From positions 40,899,030 through 40,963,029 of the forward strand of contig CM057841.1 in assembly GCA_030068075.1 (NCBI GenBank): 64,000 nucleotides of DNA, in the 5' to 3' direction. Positions 32,690-44,298 of this stretch are shown one piece after another. Both the position numbers and the translations under genes were made by a program. The notes below the pieces were generated by a model that was not told where the DNA came from, did no database searches, and saw nothing but the letters and a program-made list of their open reading frames with translations. The stretch comes from Paguma larvata (lineage: Eukaryota > Chordata > Mammalia > Carnivora > Viverridae). Within the stretch, counting starts at the first letter, position 1. Every line of letters begins with the position of its first letter.

Positions 32690-32745
32690 AGAGGTGTGGG
32701 CTTACCTGATGCATACTAGGTGCTCAAGGAGTGTCAGTTGAACAG
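32690..32745 (+). mobile_element. L2 3' terminal scrap, sense
   Basis: 'tgatgcatactaggtgctc' then 'gtgtcagttgaacag' fits the L2 terminus. Confidence 0.45.
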
Positions 32746-34648
32746 AATCTCAGCCCTCATGGGGTTACAGTGTATAGGCCTGCTACATTCTAAATGTAAT
32801 TTTAGGTTTGTGAATAGCTTAGTGAATTCCTAACGAATTATCAATGGTCAAGACAAGATCTTCCTTCTTATACATCTAATGACCAAGTTGGAATATAAGT
32901 ATTGAAGTAACCTTCAGATGAGTCCTGACCTTGCCTGCAATACCTATCCCCTGGATGGAAGTCCCAGGACTGAGTGTACAATGATCATCATCCCTTCCTT
33001 CCACAAAGATTCCATTCCCTGTAGATGACCAGTGGACATGGCTCTAGCTCTACTGCCAGGCAAGAAAGTCTCCTGACACAATCAGCTGAAACACCAGACA
33101 CACATGCAACCTTGTACTTAAAACACTTAGGATTTTGCAAACTTTTAACCCAAACGGTAAAGGAAAAGAGGACGTGAATCAGAACTGCAGGAGACATTTG
33201 CTATCCATTGTTTCAAGGGACAGTGTTCTGGTCCAGGCTGCTCTTCAAATATTCATCTTGAGAGATGAATTGGAAAGCACACATCAGAAAGGTGCATTTC
33301 ATTTTTACAGTCTGCAGGTGGTGTTGGACAAGGATACTGCGACTGCTGTTGTTAAGACAACATGGTCCACTGTCATGGATAAAAGCAGTGGATACAGTCT
33401 TCGAGTTGACCCCAAAATAGTCTAAAGCTATCATCTCCTCCAAAAAGGTAGAAGAATATCTTTGAGGTGCTCTGATCATCCTGCCCCATTGTCAGACCCC
33501 TGCTTGACAACAAGTATGGTCTTTCACCCCTGGTCCCGGCTCACTTCCCCAGCTTTATATCTGCCATGCTTCCCTACCAGCCAGCCCTGCAACAACCCAA
33601 GCAAGCATAGGTGTCAAGTCTGACAACTGACTTGAATCCAAGCAATGCTGCTTTGCAGCTACACAACCCAAATAAAGTCTGCTAACCACTCTGAGCTCCA
33701 GCGTCTCTATCTATATCACGGCGATAATGTTGAGAGGACTAACCAGTAACCATTTTTGGAAGGGTCCAGCTCAAAGTCTCAATCGCATGCATTTTTTTTT
33801 TTTACAGTGCCCTCTATGCCACTGAAACACAGAATTGCCATCACATATAGATATTCCTTATCCCCCTTTTCCGTAGGATGGCTCATTAGCTCATCCTGAA
33901 CTATGGGCTTCATTGGTGATCTCATGTGTGTGCTAATAAGAGTTAGGCAGGGAAAATAAAATGAATTAGTTAGGACTTTTTACGCTTGCCAAGATTAAAC
34001 CGAACTTGAGCTGGCTTAAGGAAAAACACAGATGGCGTATTAGCAATAGTGATGTTTCATGAAATGGTGGGATGGAAATTGCAACAGAGCCTAGCTAGGG
34101 AAGGGTCTCAAAACCGGGACTGGAAGTTATAAGTAAATCTGATAATTAGCTCTCTCCATTTGCCATCCTTGCTTCCCTTCGTGTGCTTGATTCATTGTCC
34201 CTTCTGTTTACTTACAGCCTCTCTCTGCTCCAGTTCCAATGTAGAGATACATGGCCCCATAGATCCTCCATTTACCTGAGGACCGATCAGGAACAGAGAC
34301 CATCAATACTCTTCCTGGTATCAGCTTCAAATTTCTAGAAGATAGAATCTGATTCTTCTGCCTGGAGTCTATACTTGCTCTAATCAGCTCTGGATGGTGA
34401 GTCACAAAGTAACTAATGTCTATGGGGGGCTCTTGGACATCATGGATAGAAGATGGGAGGAGTCTATCATATAGGGAAAGATCGATGATTCTAGCAAGAG
34501 AGGAAAGGGAGAGAGGTTTAGGAAAAAGCAGTAGATTAAATGTTGCTCAGTCCCCACTTGCTCTGAAGTAGTATTGAATACCCAGATGTGTGCATCCGGC
34601 TTTGGAGAAGTATCTATTTTTCCATGAGAAAGTTGAAATAGATCGATG
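32746..34648. other. Unassigned single-copy stretch
   Basis: Nearly 2 kb with no defensible gene. A 96-codon frame at 33135-33425 (+) is not recognised and is overlapped antisense by an 88-codon frame. A T run at 33793-33804 and a possible antisense MIR trace at 33665-33750 are the only structures noted. Confidence 0.35.
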
Positions 34649-34820
34649 GTTCTCAGCCCTGGCTCACCATTTGGATAACATGGGAGGTTTTAAAAATCCC
34701 AATATTTAGGCAACATTCCCAGACCAAATAAATCAGAATCTCTATGGGATCCGAATATCAATTGTTTTAAATGTTCTTTAGATAATTCCAATTTCAGCTA
34801 AGGTTCATAACCGTTGGACA
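34649..34820 (+). mobile_element. MER5-type hAT-Charlie element
   Basis: 'tggttctcagccctggctc', 'aataaatcagaatctctatg' and 'gataattccaatttcagc' then 'ggttcataaccgttgg' reproduce the MER5 palindromic layout with diverged ends. Confidence 0.78.
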
Positions 34821-35754
34821 AGAAAAGTAACTCTCAAATGAGAATCTAGTGAAAATGAATATTGTGATCTAATGGGCTCAAAGTGAGGCAGCGGGGTTCT
34901 GCAGGGCTAAAGAGCTCCCTGGTGTTGTCAGTGAAGCTTGTCCATAGATTGTACTTTGAGCAGCAAAGCACTAAATTATCCCTGCGTTCTAGTCCAGCCT
35001 CAAGACTTTAAGAAATTTATTTTACTCCGCAAATATTTATTTTCTGCTCCGTACTGGATCTTAAGCTCAATGCTAGGGCACAGAAATCTAGTAAGTTTCT
35101 ACCACAGAGAGGGATCATGTGTAGCCTCATAGCTTGAGAGCGGCTAGAGAAAATATACTATATATACCACTTTGTCTTTGTTGGAAGTCTGATTATCAGG
35201 GATTCTTGTTCGCTTTGTTTTAGTATTTAAGAAAATGTCATCATTGAAAACGCAACTGGATTCTCTGACTAGAGAAACGCCTGTTCAAGTCTGGATCAAG
35301 ACCATTTGACATAGAAGGAAGGGAGGCATTAACATCTAGTAGTTGAGGGTAATATGAGCAAAACATGGAGTCTGTGATGGAGAGAGAAGCTTGGCCCTGA
35401 GCAATAATGGACACCACAGAAGCTAATGATGGGGATTAAGAAAATGATCTCTGTGATGTTACATATAGATACATAGATAAATGCTCCATGAAAGAATCTC
35501 CTTGCTTTTCAGTAGAGTCAATGATTAATGAGCCACGGCCACTCTAAGAGATCATCAATATGTTATAGGGCATAGAAGAGTCCCTAGTAATAACAGAACC
35601 AAAGTCGTTCCAATGCTTATGGTATAAGTCTGCTCACTTTTCAGTAAGCTACTTAGTGCCAGAAAGCCCGGAATGACACAAGTTATGATGCCTTGTTTCC
35701 ATATCATAGAGTGGGCATCTAAATAGTAGAGGGAGAAAGGCCATAACAAATAGC
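34821..35754. other. Unassigned single-copy stretch
   Basis: No gene recognised. 'cgcaaatatttattttctg' and 'tgctagggcacagaaat' at 35027-35090 suggest a decayed antisense L2. A short TATA-rich patch lies at 35154-35168. Confidence 0.35.
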
Positions 35755-35830
35755 CCGATTTTCATTCAGCAAATATTCCCAGAGTGCCTCCTGTGTGCCA
35801 AGCATTAAATTTGATCAAAGTTTCGTGCAG
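35755..35830 (-). mobile_element. L2 LINE fragment, antisense
   Basis: 'cattcagcaaatattccc' and 'gcctcctgtgtgccaagc' match the reverse-complement L2 end. Confidence 0.6.
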
Positions 35831-35935
35831 TTTGAAGATTATTCCAATGCTATTAGCCTTTAATGACAATTGCAAGCTGCTCATCTATATGTGGTTACAC
35901 TGAATCCTTACTAAGTCCTGGGATGGAGGGGTGAG

Positions 35936-36004
35936 GCTGGTGATGCTGTCGATGTTGCTGATGATGGTGATGGTAGTGATACGGTGACAGTGGTGGTGGT
36001 GGGA
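35936..36004. repeat. Imperfect GAT/GGT trinucleotide-rich array
   Basis: Interspersed GATG, GGTGAT and GGT units over about 70 bp, ending with four GGT units. Confidence 0.85.
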
Positions 36005-36029
36005 TGTATTTCCTATTTAAGAAAAAATT

Positions 36030-36155
36030 TTAATGGGCTCCAAAATGACAAAGGATTATAGAAAGTCCCACAGCTGGAACATAGATAGCCAAGCTGGGGT
36101 AAGAACTCGGATGTCCAAACTCCAACCTCGACTTGCTGTCCATTCAGCCATGCTG
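36030..36155 (+). mobile_element. MIR-like fragment, sense
   Basis: 'gaaagtcccacagctggaac' and 'gtaagaactcggatgtcc' fit the MIR 3' third; weak. Confidence 0.45.
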
Positions 36156-36654
36156 AGGGTCTAGAATGTGAGCCAGTTGCTAAAGTTTAGGTTTAGGGAT
36201 GGCCAGGCAAAACACATGAGGAAAGATGAACTAAAAATCCTGGATCTTCAAAGTACTATGGCTTTGTGTACAAGAGAAGGAGAGCTTCACAAAGGCAACT
36301 CCGGAAGTCTCACTGATTTTTCATTTTCAGCTCACATTCTTCTCTCCTGGCAAGGAAGTCTGGAACAAACGTCGGTCATAAAGGAAACATTTCTCTCTGC
36401 CTTGCAGATGTATTCCTGTGCCAAAGTTAGCTTCCACCTTTATAGCTAATACACATAAAAAGAGAATATTAAGATAGGCACTTCACAAAAGTGTGGTTAG
36501 CTTAGGAAGTCAGAGGGCTATAACTGCCCCCAAGAAAACACCGTGCTTTTCAAACAGCTTCAGTCTTGCTGGTCTCGCAGCACACACACCGTCTGGTTGT
36601 GTTCCAGTTCTACCCACCCCACAGCCAGAGCGACTCTATCCAAAATGCAAATGT
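36156..36654. other. Unassigned single-copy stretch
   Basis: No gene recognised. The 93-codon frame 36168-36449 (+) has no motif. Confidence 0.4.
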
Positions 36655-37015
36655 GATTGCCCCTCGTGGGGGCTAAAAATTCTCAATGGCTCCCTCATCT
36701 GCAGCATCTGCAGAAGAAATTCGGGCTCCTTAGCTTAGCACACAATGCCTTTCATGACGTGGCCATTGCTGACCACTCCAGCCTTATTTTCCTTCCCGCC
36801 TTCCAACCTTCCATAATGTGCTTCAGCAAAAGCAAATCACATGTAGCTACAGCCCCGCTTATTGAACTCACAGAGCGATGCTCCTATCCCTTTGATTATG
36901 CTGGTCCTGCTGCAGGAAGACAGTCTCTGCTTTCCCCACCCAGCACACCGGCACACATCCTAAAGGACTCAACTTACCCAAAAACCCATCTTACACCAGT
37001 CTCAGCAAAGTGGCC
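36655..37015 (+). mobile_element. L2 LINE, interior to 3' region, sense
   Basis: 'tctcaatggctccctcatc', 'aatgcctttcatgacgtgg', 'tgaccactccagccttat' follow the L2 segment reading like 'ttcaatggcttcccatc' and 'ctccatgatctggcc'. A 123-codon frame over it is L2-derived noise. Confidence 0.75.
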
Positions 37016-37064
37016 ACCTCAGGCATAATTCTATCAGACTGTGCCATATCCGAGAGTTTTTTCA

Positions 37065-37165
37065 AGCAAACCCATTCATTATTGTGGTCACCCCTCCCTC
37101 AGACAATCATTGAGGCTCTACTAGGTCCTAGCTACTGTTCTAATCACTTTACATGATTCTTATTT
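37065..37165 (+). mobile_element. MIR-like fragment, sense
   Basis: 'attgaggctctactaggtcc' and 'ctgttctaatcactttacatg' match the MIR 5' part. The next SINE inserted at its right side. Confidence 0.55.
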
Positions 37166-37184
37166 TAAAAATTCATCCACCTCT

Positions 37185-37426
37185 GGGGAGCCCGGGTGGC
37201 TCAGTAAGTTAAGCATCTGACCTCCTCAGCTCAGGTCACAATCTCACAGTTCGTGGGTTCAAGCCCCGCATCAGACTCTGTGCTGATAGCTCAGAGCCTG
37301 GAGTCTGCTTCAGATTCTGTGTCTCCTTCTCTCTGTCCCTCCCCCACTTGTGCTCCATCTATCCCTGTTTCTCAAAAATAAATAAATGGTTAAAAAACAA
37401 AAGAAAAAAAAAAGAAAAAAAAACTT
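37185..37426 (+). mobile_element. Carnivore SINE (felid type), sense
   Basis: Head 'gagcccgggtggctcag', B-box 'gggttcaagccccgc', body 'tgctgatagctcagagcc', tail 'aaaaataaataaatgg' with a long A-rich extension. Target duplication 'aaaattcatcca.ctct' at about 37168-37184 and 37427-37445. Confidence 0.96.
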
Positions 37427-37445
37427 AAAAAATTCATCCAGCTCT

Positions 37446-37589
37446 ACGGGATTTGAAATTAACCAAAAGCAAACAAAACAAACAAAAAAAACCTCAAGCT
37501 TCCCAAAGGTAACAGTGCCTGGAATACAGTAAGCATAGTACGGCTCCATAATTTTAGAGCTAAACTGGCAACTACTTATTCATTCATTT
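37446..37589. other. Unassigned, A-rich
   Basis: (CAAAA)-like patches at 37468-37490. No gene. Confidence 0.4.
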
Positions 37590-37996
37590 TTTAAAATAGG
37601 CTTTATTTTTAAAGCAGTCTGAGATTTATAAAAACACTGAAAATACATTACAGAAAGTTACCATATACTTTGTATCCAGTTTTCCCTATTATTGATACCA
37701 TGCATTACTACAATAAATGAACCAATATTTGTGCATGAATATTAACTGAAGTTTATAGCTAATTCAGATTTCCTTAGTTTTTACCTATTGTCCTTTCTGC
37801 TCCAGGATCCCATGCAGGACCCCACAGTACATTTTGTTGTTATGTCTCCTTAGGCTGTTCTTAGCTGCAATGGTTTGTCGCACTTGCCTTGTTTTCGATG
37901 ACCTGAATAGTTTTGAGAAGTATTATCGGGTATTTCGTAGGGTGCTCCTCTATTAGAATTTGATGTTTTTCTAATGACTAGTCTAGAGTTGTGGGT
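37590..37996 (-). mobile_element. Old L1 (L1M) 3' region, antisense, left part
   Basis: 'gtttttacctattgtcc', 'ccaggatcccatgcagga', 'gttatgtctccttaggctg' and 'gtttgtcgcacttgccttg' follow an old antisense L1 3' UTR. The element breaks at 37996 where a younger L1 inserted and resumes near 40009. Confidence 0.8.
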
Positions 37997-38355
37997 TTTT
38001 TTTTTAAGGTTTTTATTGTAATTCCACTTAGTTAACATGTGTAATATTAGTTTCAGGTGTACAATGTAGTGATTGAACAATTCCGTACAATACCCAGTGC
38101 TCATCACAGTCAGTGCACTCCTTAATTCCCATCACAACCCCCTTCCTCTACTACCATCAGTTCTCTATAGTGAAGAGTCTATTTCTTGGTTTCACTCTCT
38201 CTCTTTCCCCTTTGTTTCTTAAATTCTACATACGAGTGAAATCACATAGTATTTATCGTTCTCTGACTGACTTCAGTTAGCAACATACTCTCTAGCTCCA
38301 TCCATGTTGTTGCAAATGGCAAGATTTCATTTTTTATGGCTGAATAGTATTCCAT

Positions 38356-38356
<1 letters not shown>

Positions 38357-38415
<59 letters not shown>

Positions 38416-38439
38416 TATACACATGTTGAAGAAACCATG

Positions 38440-38466
<27 letters not shown>
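38357..38466. repeat. (TG)n(TA)n compound array with embedded 18 bp word
   Basis: About seven TG units, then about 25 TA units, then 'atgttgaagaaaccatgt' at 38423-38440, then about 12 more TA units. The embedded word is identical to 39541-39558 in the same L1. Open frames here are Tyr/Ile artefacts. Confidence 0.95.
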
Positions 38467-38470
<4 letters not shown>

Positions 38471-38593
38471 CATATCATCTTTACCCATTCATTTATCAAA
38501 AGACAGCTGGGGAGCTTCCATATCTTGGCTATTGTAAACAGTGCTGCTATAAACATGCATCCCTTCAAATTATGTTTTTGTTTTTTGTTTTGT

Positions 38594-38809
38594 TTTTAAG
38601 TTTATTTATTTTGAGAGAGAGAGAGCATGTGTACACACACGCACGTGTGAGAGAGAGGCAGAGAGAGAATAGAGAGAGAGAATCCCAAACAGGCTCTGTG
38701 CTGTCAACAATGAGCCTCACATGGGGCTCAGTCTTATGAACCGTGAGATTATGACCTGAGGTAAAACCGAGAGTCAGATGTTTAACCAACTGAGCCACCC
38801 AGGTGCCCC
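38594..38809 (-). mobile_element. Carnivore SINE (felid type), antisense, inside L1
   Basis: 'tttaagtttatttattttgag', GA/CA-rich block and head ending 'gccacccaggtgcccc'. It interrupts the younger L1, making it the most recent layer of this stack. Body contains a private 'gtacacacacgcacgtg' variant. Confidence 0.93.
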
Positions 38810-40535
38810 TTGTATTTTTTGGGTAAACACCTGGTAGTGCAATTGCTGGATAATAAGGTAGTTCTATTTTTAACTTTCTGAGGAAACTCTGTGCTGTTTT
38901 CCACAGTGGCTGCATCAGTGTGCTTTCCCACCAATAGTGCAAGACGGTTGCTTTTTCTCCGTATCCTCACCAACACATGTTGCTTCCCGTGTTGTTGATT
39001 TTAGCCATTATGATACATAGGATATCTCATTGTAGTTTCAATTTGTATTTCCTTGATGATGAGTGGTGTTGAGCATCTTTTCATGTGTCTTTTGGCCATC
39101 CATATGTCTTCTTTGAAGATATGTCTGTTCCTGCCTTCTGCCCTTTTTTAATTGGAGTTTTTAAAATTTTATAAGTTCTTTATGTATTTTGGATACTAAT
39201 CCTTTATCATAGTTATGTCATTTTCAAATATCCTCTCCATTTCTCTAGGTTGCCTGTTAGTTTTGTTGATTATTGCCTCCACTGTGTAGAATCTTATTGT
39301 TTTGATGTAGTCCCAATAGTTTATTTTTGCTTTTGTTTCCCTTGTCTCAGGAGACCTATCTAGAAAAAAGTTGCTACTGCTGAGGTCAGAGAAGTTACTG
39401 CCTGTGCTCTCTTCTGGGATTTTCATAGTTTCAGGTCTCACCTTTTGGTCTTTAATTGATTTCGAATTTATTTTTTATATGATATAAGGAAATGGTTCAT
39501 TTTCATTCTTTTACGTATTGCTGTCCAGTTTTCCCAACAAATGTTGAAGAAACCATGTTTTTCCCATTGGATATTCTTTCCTGCTTTGTCAAAGATTAAT
39601 TGACCATATAGTTGTAGATTCATTCCTGGGTTTTCTAGCCTGTTCTATTGATCTACATGTCTATTTTTCTGCCAGCACCATACTCTTGATCATTATAGTT
39701 TTGTTATATAACTTGAAGTCTGGAATTGTGATGCCTCCAGCTTTGCTTTGCTTTTTTCAAGTTTGCTCTGGGTATTCGGGGTCTTTTGTGGTTCTGTGCA
39801 AATTTTAGGATTGTTTGTTCTAGTTCTGTGAAGAATGCTGCTGGTACTTTGATAGGGATTGCATTAAATGTGTAAATTGCTTTGGGTAGGTAGATATTTT
39901 AGCAATATTTGTTCTTAGAATCCATGAGCATGGAATATCTTTCCATTTCTTTGTGTCATCTTTAATCTTTCATTATTGTTTTATAGTTTTCAGAGTTAGT
40001 GTTGTGGATTTTTGAGAGGAAGATGACAGTGGTAAAGTTTGACTTGTCTCCTATCATATCAGGGATACTTAGTATCCACATGACTTACATCTATGGTCGT
40101 TGGCCTTCATCACCTGGCTGAGGTAGTGTTTGTCAGGTTCCTCTGTTGTTAAATTACTCGTGCTTCTCCCTTTTACATATTTTTTTTGAACAAAGTCACT
40201 GTGCAGAGACCAAACTTCAGGCATCTGGAGTTATTCTTCCCCCTTCTTAGGGGCACTTAGTGGCAGTATCTACATAATTATTCAGAACTTCACACAGGGT
40301 GTATGTCTCTTTTCTCAATACATTTATTTAATCACTTATTTAGAAGAGCATAGACTCAAAATTATTTATTCTCTATTTTGGTTTTAATCCAACACTACTG
40401 AATTTTGTTGTTTAAATTTTACCAGCTTTGGCCATTGAAAGTTCTTTCAGGTAATATCTGTGCCCCTTTGACTCCCTCCACCCCAATCAATGTAAGATTT
40501 TTAAGTTTTTGAGTACTTTCTTCCTTTTTATTTTA

Positions 40536-40727
40536 AATTTTATTTATTTATTTTGAGGGTAGGGAGAACTGGGAAAAGGCAGAGAGAGAGAGACAGAGAG
40601 AGAATCCCAAGCAGGCTCCATGCAGTAACTGCAGTGCCTGACATGGGGCTCATTCTCACGAACTGTGAGATTGTGACCTGAGCTGAAACCAAGGGTCTGA
40701 TGCTCAACCAAGTCATCCAGGCACCCT
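40536..40727 (-). mobile_element. Carnivore SINE (felid type), antisense
   Basis: 'aaattttatttatttattttg', GA block, head ending 'gtcatccaggcaccc'. Moderately diverged and inserted in the old L1. Confidence 0.92.
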
Positions 40728-40937
40728 TTTCTGATCCAGGCACATCTTGCTTACTTACTGCTCTGGCCCTGAAGTAAGAAATTTCTCCTATAAGTCCCAG
40801 TTCAGTAACCAAGATCTGGGTTCTAGCTGTGTACATTGTCATTGGGGCATTGTTTCTTTTGGCCTTCGCAGCTGAGAAAAAAAAAATTACAAGTATTATG
40901 TGTGCATGTATATACAACTCCTATATATATGCATTTA

Positions 40938-40975
40938 TATATGTGTGTGTGTGTGTGTGTATACACACATATGAA
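40938..40975. repeat. (TA)n(TG)n(CA) array
   Basis: Short TA, ten TG units, then 'atacacacatat'. The TG/CA halves are self-complementary and could form a hairpin. Confidence 0.9.
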
Positions 40976-41430
40976 TATTCCTGCTGTAATCATCTGTATC
41001 TATATTCAGCTAAACAAGTTCATACTCCTATATCTACCTTTAATCCATTACTGCATTAACCACTATAGCCTTCTAAACTTGCTTATCTGTAAATTTCTGC
41101 TTAAAGTAGGGAGAAACCTAGCTCCCATCACCTGCCATCCATTTACTTAATTGTTTAGTTCCAGTATGCATGTCTAGCTGCATCAGAATTGTTAACCTGT
41201 AGCCCTGGGGGAAACAACATTATCAACCTGAGTACAGTGCTTATGTGTGGTTCTTTTTGCCTTTAATCTTACATACTACATTTATTTCCAAAGTTACCAC
41301 TGTCAGCACCTTCTCCCCTTGCCTGCTTCAGTGAGATTGTCTTACACATTTGTAATACAGTTGGAGTCTCTTGTCATAGTCTACATTTCTTCCTGGGGTT
41401 CCCCTGATTTCCTAAATGATTTTTTTTAAT

Positions 41431-41959
41431 GTGCATGCATTAAGGTTTATTCTTTGTGCTGTACAGTTCAATTATTCATTCACTCTTCATCTATTTATTC
41501 CCTAGTCATTCATTGTTTATAGCACTCCTATCACATACTCAAAAATAAGTTGAATTAACTGACATTTAGAAAATGTCTCTAATGGCAGTTAAAGTAGAAG
41601 AGAAAGATTAGAATCTACAGAGAGGAATAGAATAAACCCTACCAGAGCGCAGCATGAAAGAATTCCTGCAGTAGAGAATTAAAGCTGTCTTGGAGTCTCC
41701 TGGCTGCCACACTGATGAAAAGAAGCATAGGAGGATCCGAGGACAGATAGACCTTCTCCTGGTCCTAAACCCTGAGTAGCAGCTGTAACGGCTCCTTGCA
41801 GGGGTGAGGTGCACTAGGGTTGACTGGATCTACGTGCCGACTCGCAGGTGACAAGTGTTCAAATTAATCCTAAGGCCAGAGAAGCTTGCGTTTTAACTTC
41901 CTTCTGGTTGCTCCAGGGATCTCTCCTAGAAGCCCATGCGAGCATGTGAGATTTGCTAC
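41431..41959. other. Unassigned stretch
   Basis: 'gtgcatgcattaaggttta' and 'gctgtacagttcaattat' at 41432-41475 may be more old L1 3' UTR; the rest is unassigned. Confidence 0.35.
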
Positions 41960-42215
41960 CACCATTGGATAAGAGCCTTCATCATCATCAACATCATAAG
42001 GGCATTTGAAGGGACATGTTACCCCTGTCTTTACAAAATACTTCTATTTGTCCTTCCTCTTCTCATGCTCATGCCCACCTGGGGAGTCTTACCAGGTCCA
42101 TGGTCATCCCCATTTTACAGATAAGTGAAGGGTCAGAGAGGGCTTGATTTCCTGGTGGCATACAGTGAGGACAAGGGACTCAACCCCAGGATCCAGCTTT
42201 CTACCCACTCCCCAA
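41960..42215 (+). mobile_element. MIR-like SINE, sense
   Basis: 'tcatccccattttacagataa', 'gggtcagagagggcttgat', 'cttctacccactccc' type text gives the MIR 3' half; the 5' part is poor. Confidence 0.65.
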
Positions 42216-43004
42216 AGCAACTCTTTCCATTTCCATCGATTCAATGACTTTGGGGACGGATCCCCAAGTAAAGGTCATCTGACCCTGAGACTATGCATCC
42301 TCATTTCTGATTCCTGTGAGAATCTACATAAGAGGGACTGAGATTTCATATATAGGGACTTTAGAATTCCCCACAGGCATGCCCGGCCCAGGTGCTGTAT
42401 CCCAGCACTGCAGCGTGGCCCGTGGCCTTCTTTGACAAAGAAAGCAAATGTTCACTTTTGTCTTTCCAAGCCCTTCTTAGGTATCAATATTTTCTCATTT
42501 CTCACATCATTTTTTTAAATACTCAGAAACAAAGAAGAATAAAAACGTATGAACAGTCAGAGCAGGTGGTGTTCATTCCATTCCCATTTTATTTGCACAC
42601 ACTTATTCAGAGATTTTTCACTCTCATTTTACACACAGAGTCCGAACGTCAGTAATTACTTGATGCTTAGGCTTCCAGAATATTCAAAACAAAAACTGGA
42701 AGAGAGACAAGTCGGTACCAGAAAGATTAGGCATGAAGTATTTAAAATAGGAAAGTGTCAGGGAATGTTTAGTTTGGGGGCCCAGTGTCTCTAGGCACCT
42801 CTGTTTCTCCTGAGAGCACTGGTTCATTGAAGCACAGTGCTATAATCTGTGCTCAGAAAAATGTTTCCAAATTAGTTTTTTTCCACACAAATATTTGAAA
42901 TGGTGGCAATTAAAAAAATTTATTTGAAATGATTAAAATAAGTAAACATTTCTGTATTTAAACTAGGTAAGCCTTAAATTTATGGAAAGTAAGGTTACCC
43001 AGTA
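42216..43004. other. Unassigned single-copy stretch
   Basis: No gene recognised. The overlapping frames 42392-42655 and 42549-42794 (+) have no motif. Confidence 0.4.
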
Positions 43005-43125
43005 TAACTCATTAATTCAATCAACTTTTACTGTGTATAAATTGTGCGACAGGAACTGGGGATAGAGAAATAAATAATATCGATCCCTGTCTTCAGGAAG
43101 CTCAACATCTAATTTGAGAATCTGT
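43005..43125 (-). mobile_element. L2 LINE 3' end, antisense
   Basis: 'attcaatcaacttttactg', 'gacaggaactggggatag', 'cctgtcttcaggaagctca' match the reverse-complement L2 end. Confidence 0.75.
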
Positions 43126-43374
43126 CCCTAGGGGTCTGGATTGCTGAGGTTTTGGGGGCATAAAAGACTGATGGTTAAACCTTTCTGTTCTATGAGTCTT
43201 GAGGACTCCTAGAGGTGAGAACCATTGAATCGAATACTTAAGGTTTGAGAAGAAGCAACAAGATTCATAGAAGGAAGGATGGAAAGAGGGAAGGAACCCT
43301 GCTACCTTACTGAATTTGGGTAGATGGAAAAAAATCTTACCCAAAAATTTCCACTCTGTGGATCCCTATCAATT
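43126..43374. other. Unassigned
   Basis: A GGAA-rich patch lies at 43270-43298. No gene. Confidence 0.4.
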
Positions 43375-43605
43375 TAGCCAAACGCTATAAATAAAAGGGT
43401 AATTTTACAAACACCATCCCTTCTGCGATTTGTAAGTTAGCAATGTAGGTGCCATTATCCCAATTTCATGGGGGTACAACACTGAGGCCTCAAAAGTCTG
43501 ACCATCCTACCCAAGCTTACACTTGGGTAACCCCAGACATGTGAATCCAGGCCTGTCCCATTTGGTGTGAAATCGCCGCCTTCTTCACTAGGCAACATCG
43601 CCCTC
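43375..43605 (+). mobile_element. MIR SINE, sense
   Basis: 'ttagcaatgtaggtgccatt', 'cccaatttcatgggggta', 'cactgaggcctcaaaag', 'gtgaatccaggcctgtccc' in MIR order. Confidence 0.72.
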
Positions 43606-44298
43606 AGCCACAGGAGATTGACTGATCAGAGCAGTGTCTCCAATAGCATGCTACAAAAAGAAAAAAATAAATAAAATAAAAAGTGTCCTTAGGATTCCCT
43701 TCACAAGAGAGGCAAGTGCTCATGCCTCGTTCATCTATGACTGAGTATCTAATTCATCCCCTTATAACATGGCCACTCCATCAGTGAGGGTTTTGGTGCA
43801 TTCCAACTGAGTGGCTTGGGAGTTTAGTAAAAAGAATATTTACTAAAGACACAGCACCATGTAGCAAACCCACAAGACATGTGTATAGTAGCCCAAGCTG
43901 AGTCAGGAAGCAAGGGGAGGGAAACAGTGACTGAGATCTGGAGAGGGAGACTTGAGAGCAGAAGGACTCCTAACAGGAACTGTGCCCTTCCTTTTGAAGG
44001 AGTGAAGTCACCCATGGTGACCCACAGTGAGGGAACCAGGGGAATACATGCTACCATCTCAGTCTTTTTTCTTCCTCCTTTCAATCTCTTGATTGGTTCC
44101 CCATTGTCCCAGTCCACCTGGAAGCTGGGAGGTGAGGGACACCCTGACGTCAAACACAAAGCAGAATGAAAAGGGGGAAGTACATCTGGTGAAGAAAATA
44201 AAACACATCCATCCTATCTCCCATTGATGCATTCCAACATGGAATAAGCAGCATCAAAAGATGTTTTCCCGTTGGGATCGGAAGCCATCTCATGATCT
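43606..44298. other. Unassigned single-copy stretch
   Basis: An A/T-rich '(AAATA)' patch lies at 43657-43682. Opposed frames of 111 (-) and 96 (+) codons at 43824-44169 have no motif. Confidence 0.4.

Larger units (their letters stand above)
37998..40008 (-). mobile_element. Younger L1, 5'-truncated, antisense, nested
   Basis: In the minus sense it carries the C-terminal part of ORF2 (the frame at 39196-39441 reads R-P-E-T-M-K ... K-A-K-I-N-Y-W-D-Y-I-K-T, an L1 ORF2 C-terminal signature), the 3' UTR, and an A-rich end at 37998-38009. The 5' break is near 40008. Flanking 'agagttgtgggttttt' and 'agtgttgtggattttt' (37984-37999 and 40005-40020) look like the target duplication. A SINE (38594-38809) and a TG/TA array lie inside. 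Too short to be mobile. Confidence 0.88.
40009..41430 (-). mobile_element. Old L1 (L1M) 3' region, antisense, right part
   Basis: 'gaggaagatgacagtggtaa', 'gacttgtctcctatcatatc', 'tcacctggctgaggtagtg', 'gtttgtcaggttcctctg' continue the old element from 37996. Later text ('gcagctgagaaaaaaaaaatt', TG array, 'gtagggagaaacctagctcc') still fits the same family's 3' UTR. A SINE splits it at 40536-40727. Confidence 0.72.

Noticed and set aside
33135..33425. 96-codon plus frame with no repeat overlap
   Set aside because: No recognisable family, an antisense frame of 88 codons overlaps it, and there is no Kozak-like or splice context I can support. Possible but unsupported.
38242..38942. 108- to 126-codon frames around 38.2-38.9 kb
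   Set aside because: They are products of the TA/TG array, the younger L1 and the embedded SINE (Tyr-Ile repeats, SINE-derived tails).
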